Source of the DNA: Aurantiochytrium sp. KH105
Lineage: Eukaryota > Sar > Bigyra > Thraustochytrida > Thraustochytriidae
Assembly (NCBI GenBank): GCA_003116975.1
Contig: BGKB01000072.1
Location: forward strand, 62,001-126,000
Length of the DNA stretch: 64,000 bases
Direction: 5' to 3'
The notes beneath the pieces were generated by a model that did no database searches, had not been told where the DNA came from, and was given only the letters and a program-made list of their open reading frames with translations. Below, piece by piece: positions 28,626 to 37,647 of this stretch (positions within the stretch are counted from its first letter, which is position 1; each line of letters opens with the position of its first letter). A program made the translations under genes and the position numbers.

Positions 28626-29321
28626 TCAGTTTCGGGCAAGCGAGACAATGAGAATGATGAGAACCACGAGAATGATGGAACCGATGATGAGAGTGAGCTT
28701 GATGGACTTCCAGCGCTCGCTACGGTGCAGACGCGTGGCCTGGGTGTCAAAGAGACGAGCCTGGTCCTGAAGAGCTTGGGTGTCCGTCTCAATGCGCTCC
28801 GTTTTGTCAAGGTTACGCAGCATGCCGTCAATGTTGCTCTGCATGGTAAGCTTAACGTCGTTGACCTTGGACTGAACGGCCGAGAGCTTGTCCTTCTTGC
28901 TTGGATCGTCGTAGTCGCGAACAACGGCGCTGAAGAGCGACTTGGCCTTCTTGTTGAGCCCACCCTCCTGCGCGGTCGCGACACGGTCGCCAAGCTCGGC
29001 CTGGAACCGTTTGATGACCTCGTTAAGCATGGGGAACACCAAACGCTCCGGATACTCTGAGGTGGTGATGGCCACATAGACGCGCTGCTGCTGGTCCGTG
29101 GTGAAGTTGAAGGCGTTCACGTCGCCGACGAGGCGGTACCGCGACCCGGGCGCCACTTTGCTCTCAAAGTCGGGCGCTGAGAGCACCTCGTTCACCGTGT
29201 TAAAGTACTGCGGCTTGTTGTAGTCGCCGTCGCGCGCCACGAAGGACGCCACGATGACCTTGTCCGTGGCGCGGGCTACCGCCACGAACATGATGTTGCG
29301 CCCCGCATCCGCGATCGACAT
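28626..29321 (-). CDS. Longin-type R-SNARE relative (VAMP7-like) with atypical zero layer
   Basis: This 231-residue protein begins at the ATG at 29321. An N-terminal longin domain (about 5-115; FVAVARATDKVIVASF, FNFTTDQQQRVYVAITT, YPERLVFPMLNEVIKRF) is followed by a SNARE-like coiled coil (about 148-202) and a C-terminal membrane anchor (LTLIIGSIILVVLIILIVSLA). This is the VAMP7/VAMP72 layout for vesicle fusion in the endomembrane system. A gap-free alignment of the coil to synaptobrevin (NIDGML with NVDKVL, ALQ and LFDTQA with ALQ and QFETSA) puts Asn170 at the ionic zero layer, where R-SNAREs have Arg. An Arg is the immediately preceding residue. The next gene, XRN2, lies upstream on the same strand. 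Confidence 0.87.
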   Translation of the reverse strand: MSIADAGRNIMFVAVARATDKVIVASFVARDGDYNKPQYFNTVNEVLSAPDFESKVAPGSRYRLVGDVNAFNFTTDQQQRVYVAITTSEYPERLVFPMLNEVIKRFQAELGDRVATAQEGGLNKKAKSLFSAVVRDYDDPSKKDKLSAVQSKVNDVKLTMQSNIDGMLRNLDKTERIETDTQALQDQARLFDTQATRLHRSERWKSIKLTLIIGSIILVVLIILIVSLARN

Positions 29322-30138
29322 GGTCTCTCTCCGCTCCGCGCCTCCGCGCCTCGCCTTCGCGCGTCTCTCCCTGCCTCTGCGCGCCGCCTCGCCACGCTCA
29401 GCGCCAATCTACGCTTCGCCCGCCTGCTCGCCGCCCGCCTGCTGCCCGCCTGCCTGCGCGCCTCGCTGCGGCCTCTCCTGCTCCGCGCGCGCGTCCGCGT
29501 CGCCGCTCGCCCGCTCGCGCGTCGCTCGTCGCTCGTCGCTCGTCGCTCGCTTGCGGTTCTGCCCCTCCTCCTCGCCGCCATGTCGAACGTGCTGCACCCC
29601 TCCCTTCCCTTCCCTGCGTCTCCGCATGCGCTGCTCAGATACGGGTAGTATCCAACATCCGACTATCTTCGAAGCTCTCGCTCTCGCCTCCGCCGCCGCG
29701 CCTCGCCGCGCCTCGCCGCGCCTCGCCGCGCCTCCGCCGCCTCCGCCCGCGCGCGTGCACGCCGCGGCGCCACGCGGGCAGCCAAGCGAGAGCAGCGCGA
29801 AGCAAAGCGACGCAGACGAAGGAGGAGGAGGAGGAGTCGCGCTGAAGGAGGGCCGCCTCAACAGGAGGGGGGCCTGCGTCCGAGAGGGCGAGCAAGAAGA
29901 CGCGCTGGGTCTCGGAGAGCCTGAGGGAGGAGCTGGCTGGGTGGCTGGACGCGGGGTCGGGAATCGGAGGAGAAGAGGGAGACAAGAGGACGCAAAGGTG
30001 GTTGGTTCTGACTGCGAGAAAAGGCAAAAATTGATAAAGAGATGCGGCACGAGGAGAAAATGATGGTGGCGATCTGCCAAAATACGATGCGATGCGATGC
30101 GATGCGGAATGAGTGTAGTACGTGTGTTCGTCACCATC
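29322..30138. other. Spacer between the SNARE and XRN2 genes
   Basis: This GC-rich region has no recognisable gene. It includes CGCTCGT repeats about 29520-29552, CGCCTCGCCG repeats about 29698-29732, a GAGGAG run about 29820-29836 and a GATGC pentamer array about 30085-30107 close to the XRN2 3' end. Frames through it are low-complexity. Confidence 0.55.
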
Positions 30139-33100
30139 TCAGCGGCGCCACTGGTTCTGCTGATGATGGTGCTGCTGATGACCGTGCCCAGGGTACGACG
30201 GCGGAGCTCCCGGGGCTCCGCGTGCTTGCAATGCGCTCGAAAGACGATCCATGAGCGCACTCTTGGAGCTGCTAGGTCTGGAATTTCCCGCGGGAGGGGG
30301 CTGGTGTGGCAAGAACGGATTCGAGCCGCCGCGACCCGGAGGTCCCGAAGGGGCTTGCTGCTGACGATTGTACTGATAGCCTTGCTGCTGGTGCTGCTGG
30401 TGCTGCTGTTGATGAGGCGGGTATTGCCCATAGGCTTGCCGGTGCTGCTGGTAATGATGAGCTTGTTGCGGCGGATAGCCATGACCATGTTGCTGCTGGT
30501 TCGGGTAATGCTGTTGCTGGTGCTGCTGTTGCTGGCCGTAAGGATAGCCTCCTCCCCGTTGCGGCGGATAACCTTGCTGCTGACGCTGCCAAGGCGGCGG
30601 CTGCTGATGCTGATGCTGATGCTGCGACGGAGGCGGGTACGGCTGACGCCCACCTCGCGAATTCCGGTTCAGGTTCATGCTTGGCTCCATGCTTCCATAG
30701 CTCCGCTGAAAGTGAGCCGCCTGGCGTTGTCCTAATCCACCGCCATGGGAAGGCTGCTGAAAGCTGCTCGGGTGAGCCTGACGCGTCGTCTCCACGAGAA
30801 GGTTCGCAACGTTGGCCCCGCGACCGAGCTTGGGAATCTTGATGATCAGATCATCAGCGGACAGTACCGGACGAGGCACCCGCACGTCGGGCAAAAGCAT
30901 TGAAAGATGCGGGCGCATCTTGGGCAGACGGAACTCAAACGCTACAGTCTTGTTGTCAGGGAGAGGATCCACACGGCGCCCAGCCGGTGGAATCGTCTTG
31001 CCCGGCTCGAACTTGAACTTATCAGGAGGGTGCGTGAAATAACCGGAAAGACCGTTGGTAGCTGACGCCAGCAACAGACGCGCGTGCGGCTTACCCCCCT
31101 TGCCCGATGCGCGCACATCACCCGCCGTGGTGGGCGTGATTTGCTTGCCATCTTCGTCCTTAATCGCTTGCGTCTTGGTAGGCATGGCGCGCTCTGCCTC
31201 GTCAGCGGCCACCATCATCTTGTCGGTTCCAACAGCATCGACGCGAGCAAAGACGAGATCAGGGTTGTACTCATTTCGTTCCTTCTCGTGGGGCTTGAAC
31301 TCCTTTTCGAGATCTGCCGTGACCGCAAGGAGGCGTGACTCATCAATGAAGGGCAAGAGCGCAACCCAAAGCCATCGCACAGCCTTGCCATTTGCATCGT
31401 ACTCAAACTGAGTCGGATAAAAGTCGGCAATCGGAGAGTCAATGTCTGTCATGTACCAGCGACACGGCTCGGGGAGTGCATGCGCACTTGCAGGTGGGAA
31501 GACACCCATGAGCTGTTCAAAGGGTTTGAACGGCATCGAAGGAGGAAACTCGATATTGATGTCATCAATGTTGACGAGGTCCGACGCAAAAGGAGCGTAA
31601 TGGTACTCGTAGAACCACGTCCACGACTGGCAACCACGGTAGTAGTACTCCATCACCCAGCAGAGGCCGGTGACGTACGAGCGAACGACTTCGCGACGCT
31701 TCTCCGACTTGGGATCCTCGTATTCGGGTCCAAACTTGGAGGCATAGTAGCGGTTCTTCCACCCGGGCTCTCCGAAACGGACCTCGTCTTCGACGTCCTC
31801 GTGCACATTGCGCTGCTTCTCCTTCTCCTTGATGCGAGCCTCAAAGGCGTCATGCGCAGCCTTGGAGTCGTCGGCATCGTAGCTGTCCAGCTTGATCTTG
31901 TCAACAGCATCACGGGCGCGCTCTTGGGCGCGTCGAATATCGCGCGCCTCCTTGCGCTCCTTTTTGCGCTCTTCGGTGGCCTGTTGCTTGGCCTTGCGGC
32001 CTTCTTCCGGGGCCGCAGAGGACGACGACGACGACGACGATGATGGCCCAGCCCCATCCGAATCAGCAGGGCGCTTCTTGCCGCGCTTGAGCTTGTCGCG
32101 AAGCTCTGCGGCCGCCGACTTGTTTGCACTACTGTCTGGAGGGGGCACGGGCTTGGCAGGCGGAGCGGCGCTTGCACCGGATTTCTTGCCAAGAGGCACC
32201 AAGGCAGCGGCTTTGGCCCCGCTCACACTTTGGCCAAGCGGAACGAGGTTCTTGCCATCCGCACCAGAGAAATCTTGCACATTGAACTTGCCGCGTTTGG
32301 TCCTGCCTTGGACCTCGGGTCCAGATCCCGAGGCCGCGGCCAAGGCGAGCGCTCCCTCGGCACGGGTCTTGCCGCCTTCGCGGCGAGTGCGCTGATTGTT
32401 TTTGCGACGCTGCTGGTCCCAAACTTCACTTGCACGACGACGACGGAAAATCTCATCTTCGACGGTGCCAAGGACGCCCATGTAGACGTCGACCCGCGAC
32501 AGATTGACCTGACCGTCCTTGGTGAGGTAGCCACCAACCGTAGGGAGCACGCGCTTGTAGAGATCCAGGAGCAGCTCGAGACCTCCTTCGCGAATCGACA
32601 GAGAAGGAAGGTGCGGTAAGAAATCATTTCCTACGAAGAAACAGATGAATACAAAGTCATCAATACAAGCTTCAAAGTTGTACGCAAACGGTAGTGGCTG
32701 ATAAAACGCCTCGGGACGGAACTCATGCGCCAGGTACTCGCGCAGAATCCACAAACGCACGAGATCAAACGGTTTTTTGTTGGTACCAATGAGTCCCATG
32801 TCTGAATCATCGGGACTCATATCTCCATCCGTACTCCCCGCGGACGAGTTGTTGAGAACCGCGTCACGCTGGAAGCCTTGCTTGCGCTTTTGCTTGCCAA
32901 AAAGGACTTCCTCGCGCAAGATCGTAAAGTGGATCTCGTGGCTCGCCAAGCCAAGCATGATAAGATCTGCGTCGAGACCGTAGAGGATATGCGTCGTGTT
33001 CGGATCGTATCCGGGCTCGGCGCGCTGCCGCCTAATGAACTGCATAATCTTGTGCTCGCCCTCGCCGGGCGACTGGGCATCCGAAAGAACGATGCGCACA

Positions 33101-33657
33101 TTTTTGAACGCTGCGTTGTGGTTAAGCCGCTCCGCAATGTACCATCGGAGGTAGTCCGAAAGTTTGGCCATGAACTCGGTGCCTGGCGTGATGACGTTGC
33201 TGTCCCATGCGGGCGGCTTTTTTGGTGGCGGCCGGTGGCCCTGGCTGATCATTTCCTTGCGGATACGGTCAGCGTCTTCGGCGGCCTCGGCAGCTTCCTG
33301 CGCGGCCCGAAACCGACGAGACCGCTGCTGGTTCATTTTGGCGCGAGGCGCCACGCCATCGATCGCCATGTAGATGAGCTTGCGCGGTCGCACCATATTC
33401 AACAGACGATCCAAATACCGGAAGATGACAAGGTACATTTCTTCTTCGGTCTCGGGGGCTGGCTCGCCCTCGGGATGCGTACACGGATGAATGAGCCCGT
33501 TCATGTCCAGATACAGATTATCAAATTCGTACCCGTTCGGGTTCGGCTGCGAAGCATCCACGGGCGCCTGACCGCTGGACCGGTGCTCCTCAATGCACCT
33601 GGTCATAATCTTGGGGTACTTTTCCGAGATCCATCGGAAGAACGCCGGCACGCCCAT
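30139..33657 (-). CDS. XRN2: 5'-3' exoribonuclease, Rat1/XRN2 type
   Basis: This 1172-residue, intronless protein begins at the ATG at 33657 with the family N-terminus MGVPAFFRWISEKYP. Conserved region 1 carries the catalytic acids: YLDMNGLIHPC, MAIDGVAPRAKMNQQRSRRF, SPGEGEHKIMQFIR and YGLDADLIMLGL. Conserved region 2 follows a charged, Lys-rich insert (about 400-580): YYASKFG, VRSYVTGLCWVMEYYYRGCQSWTWFYEYHYAPF, and WLWVALLPFIDES. Overall length and the first residues fit nuclear Rat1/XRN2 (rRNA processing, transcription termination) better than cytoplasmic XRN1. The last 200 residues are Gln/His/Gly/Tyr-rich, with runs such as QQQHQQHQQQ and RGG-like patches, a low-complexity tail that may support condensates or RNA binding. 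Confidence 0.96.
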   Translation of the reverse strand: MGVPAFFRWISEKYPKIMTRCIEEHRSSGQAPVDASQPNPNGYEFDNLYLDMNGLIHPCTHPEGEPAPETEEEMYLVIFRYLDRLLNMVRPRKLIYMAIDGVAPRAKMNQQRSRRFRAAQEAAEAAEDADRIRKEMISQGHRPPPKKPPAWDSNVITPGTEFMAKLSDYLRWYIAERLNHNAAFKNVRIVLSDAQSPGEGEHKIMQFIRRQRAEPGYDPNTTHILYGLDADLIMLGLASHEIHFTILREEVLFGKQKRKQGFQRDAVLNNSSAGSTDGDMSPDDSDMGLIGTNKKPFDLVRLWILREYLAHEFRPEAFYQPLPFAYNFEACIDDFVFICFFVGNDFLPHLPSLSIREGGLELLLDLYKRVLPTVGGYLTKDGQVNLSRVDVYMGVLGTVEDEIFRRRRASEVWDQQRRKNNQRTRREGGKTRAEGALALAAASGSGPEVQGRTKRGKFNVQDFSGADGKNLVPLGQSVSGAKAAALVPLGKKSGASAAPPAKPVPPPDSSANKSAAAELRDKLKRGKKRPADSDGAGPSSSSSSSSSAAPEEGRKAKQQATEERKKERKEARDIRRAQERARDAVDKIKLDSYDADDSKAAHDAFEARIKEKEKQRNVHEDVEDEVRFGEPGWKNRYYASKFGPEYEDPKSEKRREVVRSYVTGLCWVMEYYYRGCQSWTWFYEYHYAPFASDLVNIDDINIEFPPSMPFKPFEQLMGVFPPASAHALPEPCRWYMTDIDSPIADFYPTQFEYDANGKAVRWLWVALLPFIDESRLLAVTADLEKEFKPHEKERNEYNPDLVFARVDAVGTDKMMVAADEAERAMPTKTQAIKDEDGKQITPTTAGDVRASGKGGKPHARLLLASATNGLSGYFTHPPDKFKFEPGKTIPPAGRRVDPLPDNKTVAFEFRLPKMRPHLSMLLPDVRVPRPVLSADDLIIKIPKLGRGANVANLLVETTRQAHPSSFQQPSHGGGLGQRQAAHFQRSYGSMEPSMNLNRNSRGGRQPYPPPSQHQHQHQQPPPWQRQQQGYPPQRGGGYPYGQQQQHQQQHYPNQQQHGHGYPPQQAHHYQQHRQAYGQYPPHQQQHQQHQQQGYQYNRQQQAPSGPPGRGGSNPFLPHQPPPAGNSRPSSSKSALMDRLSSALQARGAPGAPPSYPGHGHQQHHHQQNQWRR

Positions 33658-34554
33658 CCTTTTTTGGGCACGACTGCTTTCGCTGCTGCTTTCGCTGCTT
33701 TAGCTGCTGCTGCGACTCGTTTATTGTGACCGCAACGCTAGTACCAGCCCGCCTTCCTTGTCGCAGGCTAGACCTCGGCAGCAACCTCAGGGGCGGCCGC
33801 GAAGGACGCCCTTGGAGGGGCCTCAAACGGACTCTGCGCCTTGCGATGCGCCTTGAAAACCAGTCACTCTCGCGCCGTTTCGTTCTCCGGTCGCTGGTGG
33901 AGAAGAATCAGCTCCCACTCGACGGCGCCGGAAGGTGTATCGCGGCTGCCCTTGGCCGCGGCTGGGTCCCGGCGTCGCGCGCTGCACCACGGGCGCGCGC
34001 CGCGTCTTTAACGCAGCGGGCTTCCGTGTTCGAGCTCTGCCTACGCCATGGCCGCATTGAGGATTCCGTTTGTTCCACTGTAGCGGCGCTCAATTCCACT
34101 TGCGAACTGCGACTTGCCGAATTGATCCCGAATCGACTGGCGCTGGCCACATTCTGCAGAAAGACTGTGGCCCCCAAAGCGGCGATCGATCAAGAAAGAC
34201 AAGAAATCGCTGCTAGCGATGAGGCTCGAGGGTTCTTCAACTGGGAAATGTAAACATGCGCAATGTAATTCAATCCAATGCAATACGTACGCGCAATGCA
34301 ACTCAATCCAATGCAATACGTACGCATGGGTTGCTGCAAACTTACTGTTAGGCATCGAGTCAGATACAATCTCGTGTCAAGTCGCGCCTGAGTTCGAGCG
34401 CGTTGTATATGTTGCCCGCCCACCGTCACTTGCAAGACTAACTGTAAAGAAAGTAGGAGAAAAACAATTCCAATCTCGTTCGGATCTCGAGGTGATGTCA
34501 TCGTTCCCGCAACGTGACACACGCAGACTTTCCGTGTTTATTCTAGTGTTTTCG
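33658..34554. other. Spacer between the XRN2 start and the CM1 gene 3' end
   Basis: No gene recognised. A 33-bp direct repeat (two copies, about 34258-34325, sharing CAATCCAATGCAATACGTAC) is the only obvious structure. Confidence 0.55.
34258..34325. repeat. 33-bp direct repeat, two copies
   Basis: The block CAATCCAATGCAATACGTAC recurs with a 33-bp offset (34271 and 34304). The copies differ at two or three positions near their left ends. Confidence 0.8.
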
Positions 34555-37500
34555 TCATTGACGTCTGAGGTGAGATGACTCGAGGCCAATGTCTGCATTG
34601 ATCTTGTTGAGCTTCTCGATCATCTCGCTGTGCACAAAGGCCGACCCCGATGTAGACGAAGAGGACCCTCCTGGCGGAGCGTGCGGCCTTGACCCATTTG
34701 CCGAGGACGGTCTGCTATTGCTCGCAAGAGAGGCGGTGTCACGTCGCCATCCCGGAACGCTGTGGGGCCCTCCACTCGCGCTCAACGAGGGTCGTGGGTT
34801 ACGTGAGGCCGCCGCCTCAGCGACAACTCGCTGGTGCAGCGAGTACATGTCCTCGCCAAGGCGCTGGACATCCAGTGCGAGACGTTGATTCTCGCTCAAG
34901 AGGTCTCGCAAGTCGTACGATGCAGCTTGCCCATGACGAGATACGAGCGTGTGGGTTTTTTCCACGAGTGCAGCAACGGCGTCCAGGACTCCTGCAAAGG
35001 TATCCTCGCCCCTGCAGAGGGCCTCGTACAAGAGAAAGCTGGCGTCGCGATCGCCATTGAATTCGTTCCTTGCAAAGGAGTTATTCACGCGATGCAAGGA
35101 CGTGGACCCGGATGATTGAATGGCGCGCTCAGTCTCTTTGACTTGTCGTAAAATTTTGCGCTCAAACTCGTCGTGGCCGCGAAGGTTTTCGGCGTGCATC
35201 TTTGAAGGAGGCTGGCCGCCGTGCAGGTCCCGATATGAAGATGACGACGACGACGAAGAAGAAGAGGGATCGAGCAGAGCGCGATCGAGGCGCGATTTGG
35301 ACTCGCGGAGCTGCGAGTCGCGCGCTTCGAGCTTGCGCGCGGCATGGTCGAGCTTACGCTCGAGCGTGGCAACAGTTTGCTTTTTGGCATGTAGCTCATC
35401 GCGAAGCGTGCGTAGCTGGTGTTTCATGGCGTTTTGCGAATCAGTGAGATCCTCGACGCGGCGTCCGCGATCCTCGAGTTCGAGCGAGAGCACGCGGTTG
35501 CACTCTTCGACGGTGGACTGGGCACCGTGCAGTTCTTCGAGACGCTTGTCGAGACGATATTTCTCCTCACGCACGGCCTCGAGTTCTGCGCGAATTTGGC
35601 GTGCCTCGCCTTCGGCCACAGCGGCGCGTTCGCGCGCAGCTCCGAGCTGGTCGTGAAGAGCCTCCTTTTCCTCGGCACTCCTGTGCGCGCGAGCCTCGAG
35701 CACGCGGACGCGGTCCTCTTTTTCTTTGCGTTCGGAACGAAGCTCGCTTAGGAGCTCGTTGTAGCGCTTCTCCATGGAGCGGGCCTGACCCTTGAGATGA
35801 GTGCTACTTGAGTTTGCCATGGACTGCATGCTCTGCATGAAAAAGCCGAGTTTGCTCTCCGCATGTTCGAGTTGTGTCTCTGCGCGCTCGAGCTGGTCCG
35901 CGATTCGCTTGAGTTTGGCGCGCCACTTGCGTTCCATTTCGAGACCCTTTTTAGTGAAGAGGTTCTTGAGGTCTTGGAGGTCCTCGAGGCGCAAAACGAC
36001 CTCGCCCCCAGCAGGGGCAGCAAGCGAAGTGTGCGAGACGTGCGAGGTATGAGAGATTCGCGACTGCCGTAGCTGTGCTGCCGCCGCTGCTGCTGAAGAT
36101 GATTCGTGGCTTTGGCTTTGGCTTTGGCTTTGGCTTCGTGGCGACCGCGGCCCGGCGCTACGGCGGCTGAGGCCGCTCTCGTCGGCGACCCAGGTCCGTG
36201 GCTCGGGCCTTTCAGCGATTGCGGTGTTTGCGAGCGATGCACGCTCGCCGCGGTGGTCTGCAAGCTCATCAATGACGAGGTCATCCCCAAAGAGAGAGGA
36301 TGACGAGGAAATGAAGGAGGCGTGATCCGGCAAAGCGCCCTGGATGGACGTGTCGGCTCTCGAGCCAAGGACCTCGCGCAGCCTGACTTGACGCTGGAAC
36401 TCCTTTTCGCGATTCACGCTGTTGGCCAATGACTCGCGGAGTTGCGCAGTAGCCTCTTTGCTGGCCTTTGTCTCGATGGCGAGCTTGTTTTGCAGATCCT
36501 TGACGGCAGCTCGAGCCTCGCTCGCTTCCGCTTCTCGAGCTTCGGCTCGGCTACGTTCGGCCTCGACCTGCCTGTACGCTTCATCGCGCGCGAACTCGAC
36601 GGCATTCACCTTGCCCTTGAGCTGCGCCAGCTCGGAAGTGAGCGCCAGCACCTTTTCGTTTTGCGCGTGTCGCAATTCCTGCTGCCGGAGGTCACCCTCG
36701 CGACGCAGACTGTGCTCCTTCGTTGCATAGGTTTCGCGGAGCCGAGCGTTGTCCCGCTCGAGACGGCGTGTCGTTGCTTGGAGGTCGTCTTGGGCTGCCC
36801 GCGCATCCTCGAGCTCGCGCGCTAGCTCTTCCGTCTTGCGTTCTGCCAGAGCAGCTGCCCGCTCGCTCTGGTCACGTTCCTGTTCGCACTGCTTGAGGAG
36901 CTGCGTGAGTTTGTTGACGCGCGCCTCTTCGTTTCGCGCGGTTTCCTGCAGCTTGCTCATGGCCTCGGCCTCTTGACTGCGCTGTTCCCCGAGAGCGCGA
37001 GCGCCCTCCACAACTTGAGCGCGGAGCGTTTCGTTTTCGCGCGCAAGCTTGGTATGTTCTGCTCGGATCTCCTCGAGACGAGCGTCGCGCTGCAAGAGCG
37101 CCCGCTCGGCGTCGGCAAGAGTACTGTTCGCCTCGGCGAGGGCGAGGTCCAGGTCGGCGGCACGTTTCTTTTCGGGCTCGAGTTCGCGAACCTGCTCGTT
37201 GAGCGTGAGCACGTCCTCGAGGCGTTTGCGATCGCGCTCGTCGAGTTCCCGGATCTTGTGGCGCAGAGCATCGATCTCTTGCTCTTTTTCGCGCAAGAGT
37301 TCGACGGGGATTTCGACGTTGCGCGCCTCGTCAAGCTCGGCGCTGCACAGGGCCAGATCTGTCTGGAGACCCTCGATGGCATTGCGGGCCTTGACGAGGA
37401 GAAGATTGCGCTCATCGAGCTCTTGCTGTTTTTCCTCGATCAGGACTTTTTGCTCGAGTACTTCTTGCTCGAGAGATTCGTCCGTCTCGCCGCCTTTGCG

Positions 37501-37647
37501 CAGTTTGGCTACGCGCTCCTCGAGGTAAAAGATGCGCAGCTTCAGGTTAAAGTTCTCCTTGCTCAGCTTTTCCAGCTCGCCTCGCTGGCCGCTCACGCCG
37601 ACGGCCGCCACCGCGGGGCCTACGCGTGGCGGGCTTCCGCCATCCAT
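34555..37647 (-). CDS. CM1-motif coiled-coil protein (centrosomin/CDK5RAP2-like gamma-tubulin complex activator)
   Basis: This is a 1030-residue protein. The frame continues upstream only from a non-ATG codon, so the ATG at 37647 is used. Residues about 24-50 read ELEKLSKENFNLKLRIFYLEER, the CM1 signature found in centrosomin, CDK5RAP2, myomegalin and fungal Mto1/Pcp1. In those proteins it binds and activates gamma-tubulin ring complexes at centrosomes and spindle poles. Almost everything after this is predicted heptad coiled coil (dense Glu, Arg, Leu, Gln, Ala) from about 60 to 440 and 560 to 830. Ser-rich breaks near 500-550 include SQSQSQSHESSS. The tail from about 960 is Ser/Pro/Gly-rich. 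No CM2 domain is recognisable. The CM1 motif is strong evidence for the family; basal-body or spindle-pole localisation is inference. Confidence 0.85.
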   Translation of the reverse strand: MDGGSPPRVGPAVAAVGVSGQRGELEKLSKENFNLKLRIFYLEERVAKLRKGGETDESLEQEVLEQKVLIEEKQQELDERNLLLVKARNAIEGLQTDLALCSAELDEARNVEIPVELLREKEQEIDALRHKIRELDERDRKRLEDVLTLNEQVRELEPEKKRAADLDLALAEANSTLADAERALLQRDARLEEIRAEHTKLARENETLRAQVVEGARALGEQRSQEAEAMSKLQETARNEEARVNKLTQLLKQCEQERDQSERAAALAERKTEELARELEDARAAQDDLQATTRRLERDNARLRETYATKEHSLRREGDLRQQELRHAQNEKVLALTSELAQLKGKVNAVEFARDEAYRQVEAERSRAEAREAEASEARAAVKDLQNKLAIETKASKEATAQLRESLANSVNREKEFQRQVRLREVLGSRADTSIQGALPDHASFISSSSSLFGDDLVIDELADHRGERASLANTAIAERPEPRTWVADESGLSRRSAGPRSPRSQSQSQSQSHESSSAAAAAAQLRQSRISHTSHVSHTSLAAPAGGEVVLRLEDLQDLKNLFTKKGLEMERKWRAKLKRIADQLERAETQLEHAESKLGFFMQSMQSMANSSSTHLKGQARSMEKRYNELLSELRSERKEKEDRVRVLEARAHRSAEEKEALHDQLGAARERAAVAEGEARQIRAELEAVREEKYRLDKRLEELHGAQSTVEECNRVLSLELEDRGRRVEDLTDSQNAMKHQLRTLRDELHAKKQTVATLERKLDHAARKLEARDSQLRESKSRLDRALLDPSSSSSSSSSSYRDLHGGQPPSKMHAENLRGHDEFERKILRQVKETERAIQSSGSTSLHRVNNSFARNEFNGDRDASFLLYEALCRGEDTFAGVLDAVAALVEKTHTLVSRHGQAASYDLRDLLSENQRLALDVQRLGEDMYSLHQRVVAEAAASRNPRPSLSASGGPHSVPGWRRDTASLASNSRPSSANGSRPHAPPGGSSSSTSGSAFVHSEMIEKLNKINADIGLESSHLRRQ

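Noticed and set aside
20202-37647. Functional cluster of microtubule genes
   Set aside because: The XMAP215 and CM1 genes are on the same strand but are separated by a SNARE gene and an exoribonuclease gene, with ordinary spacing. Chance proximity is the simpler reading.
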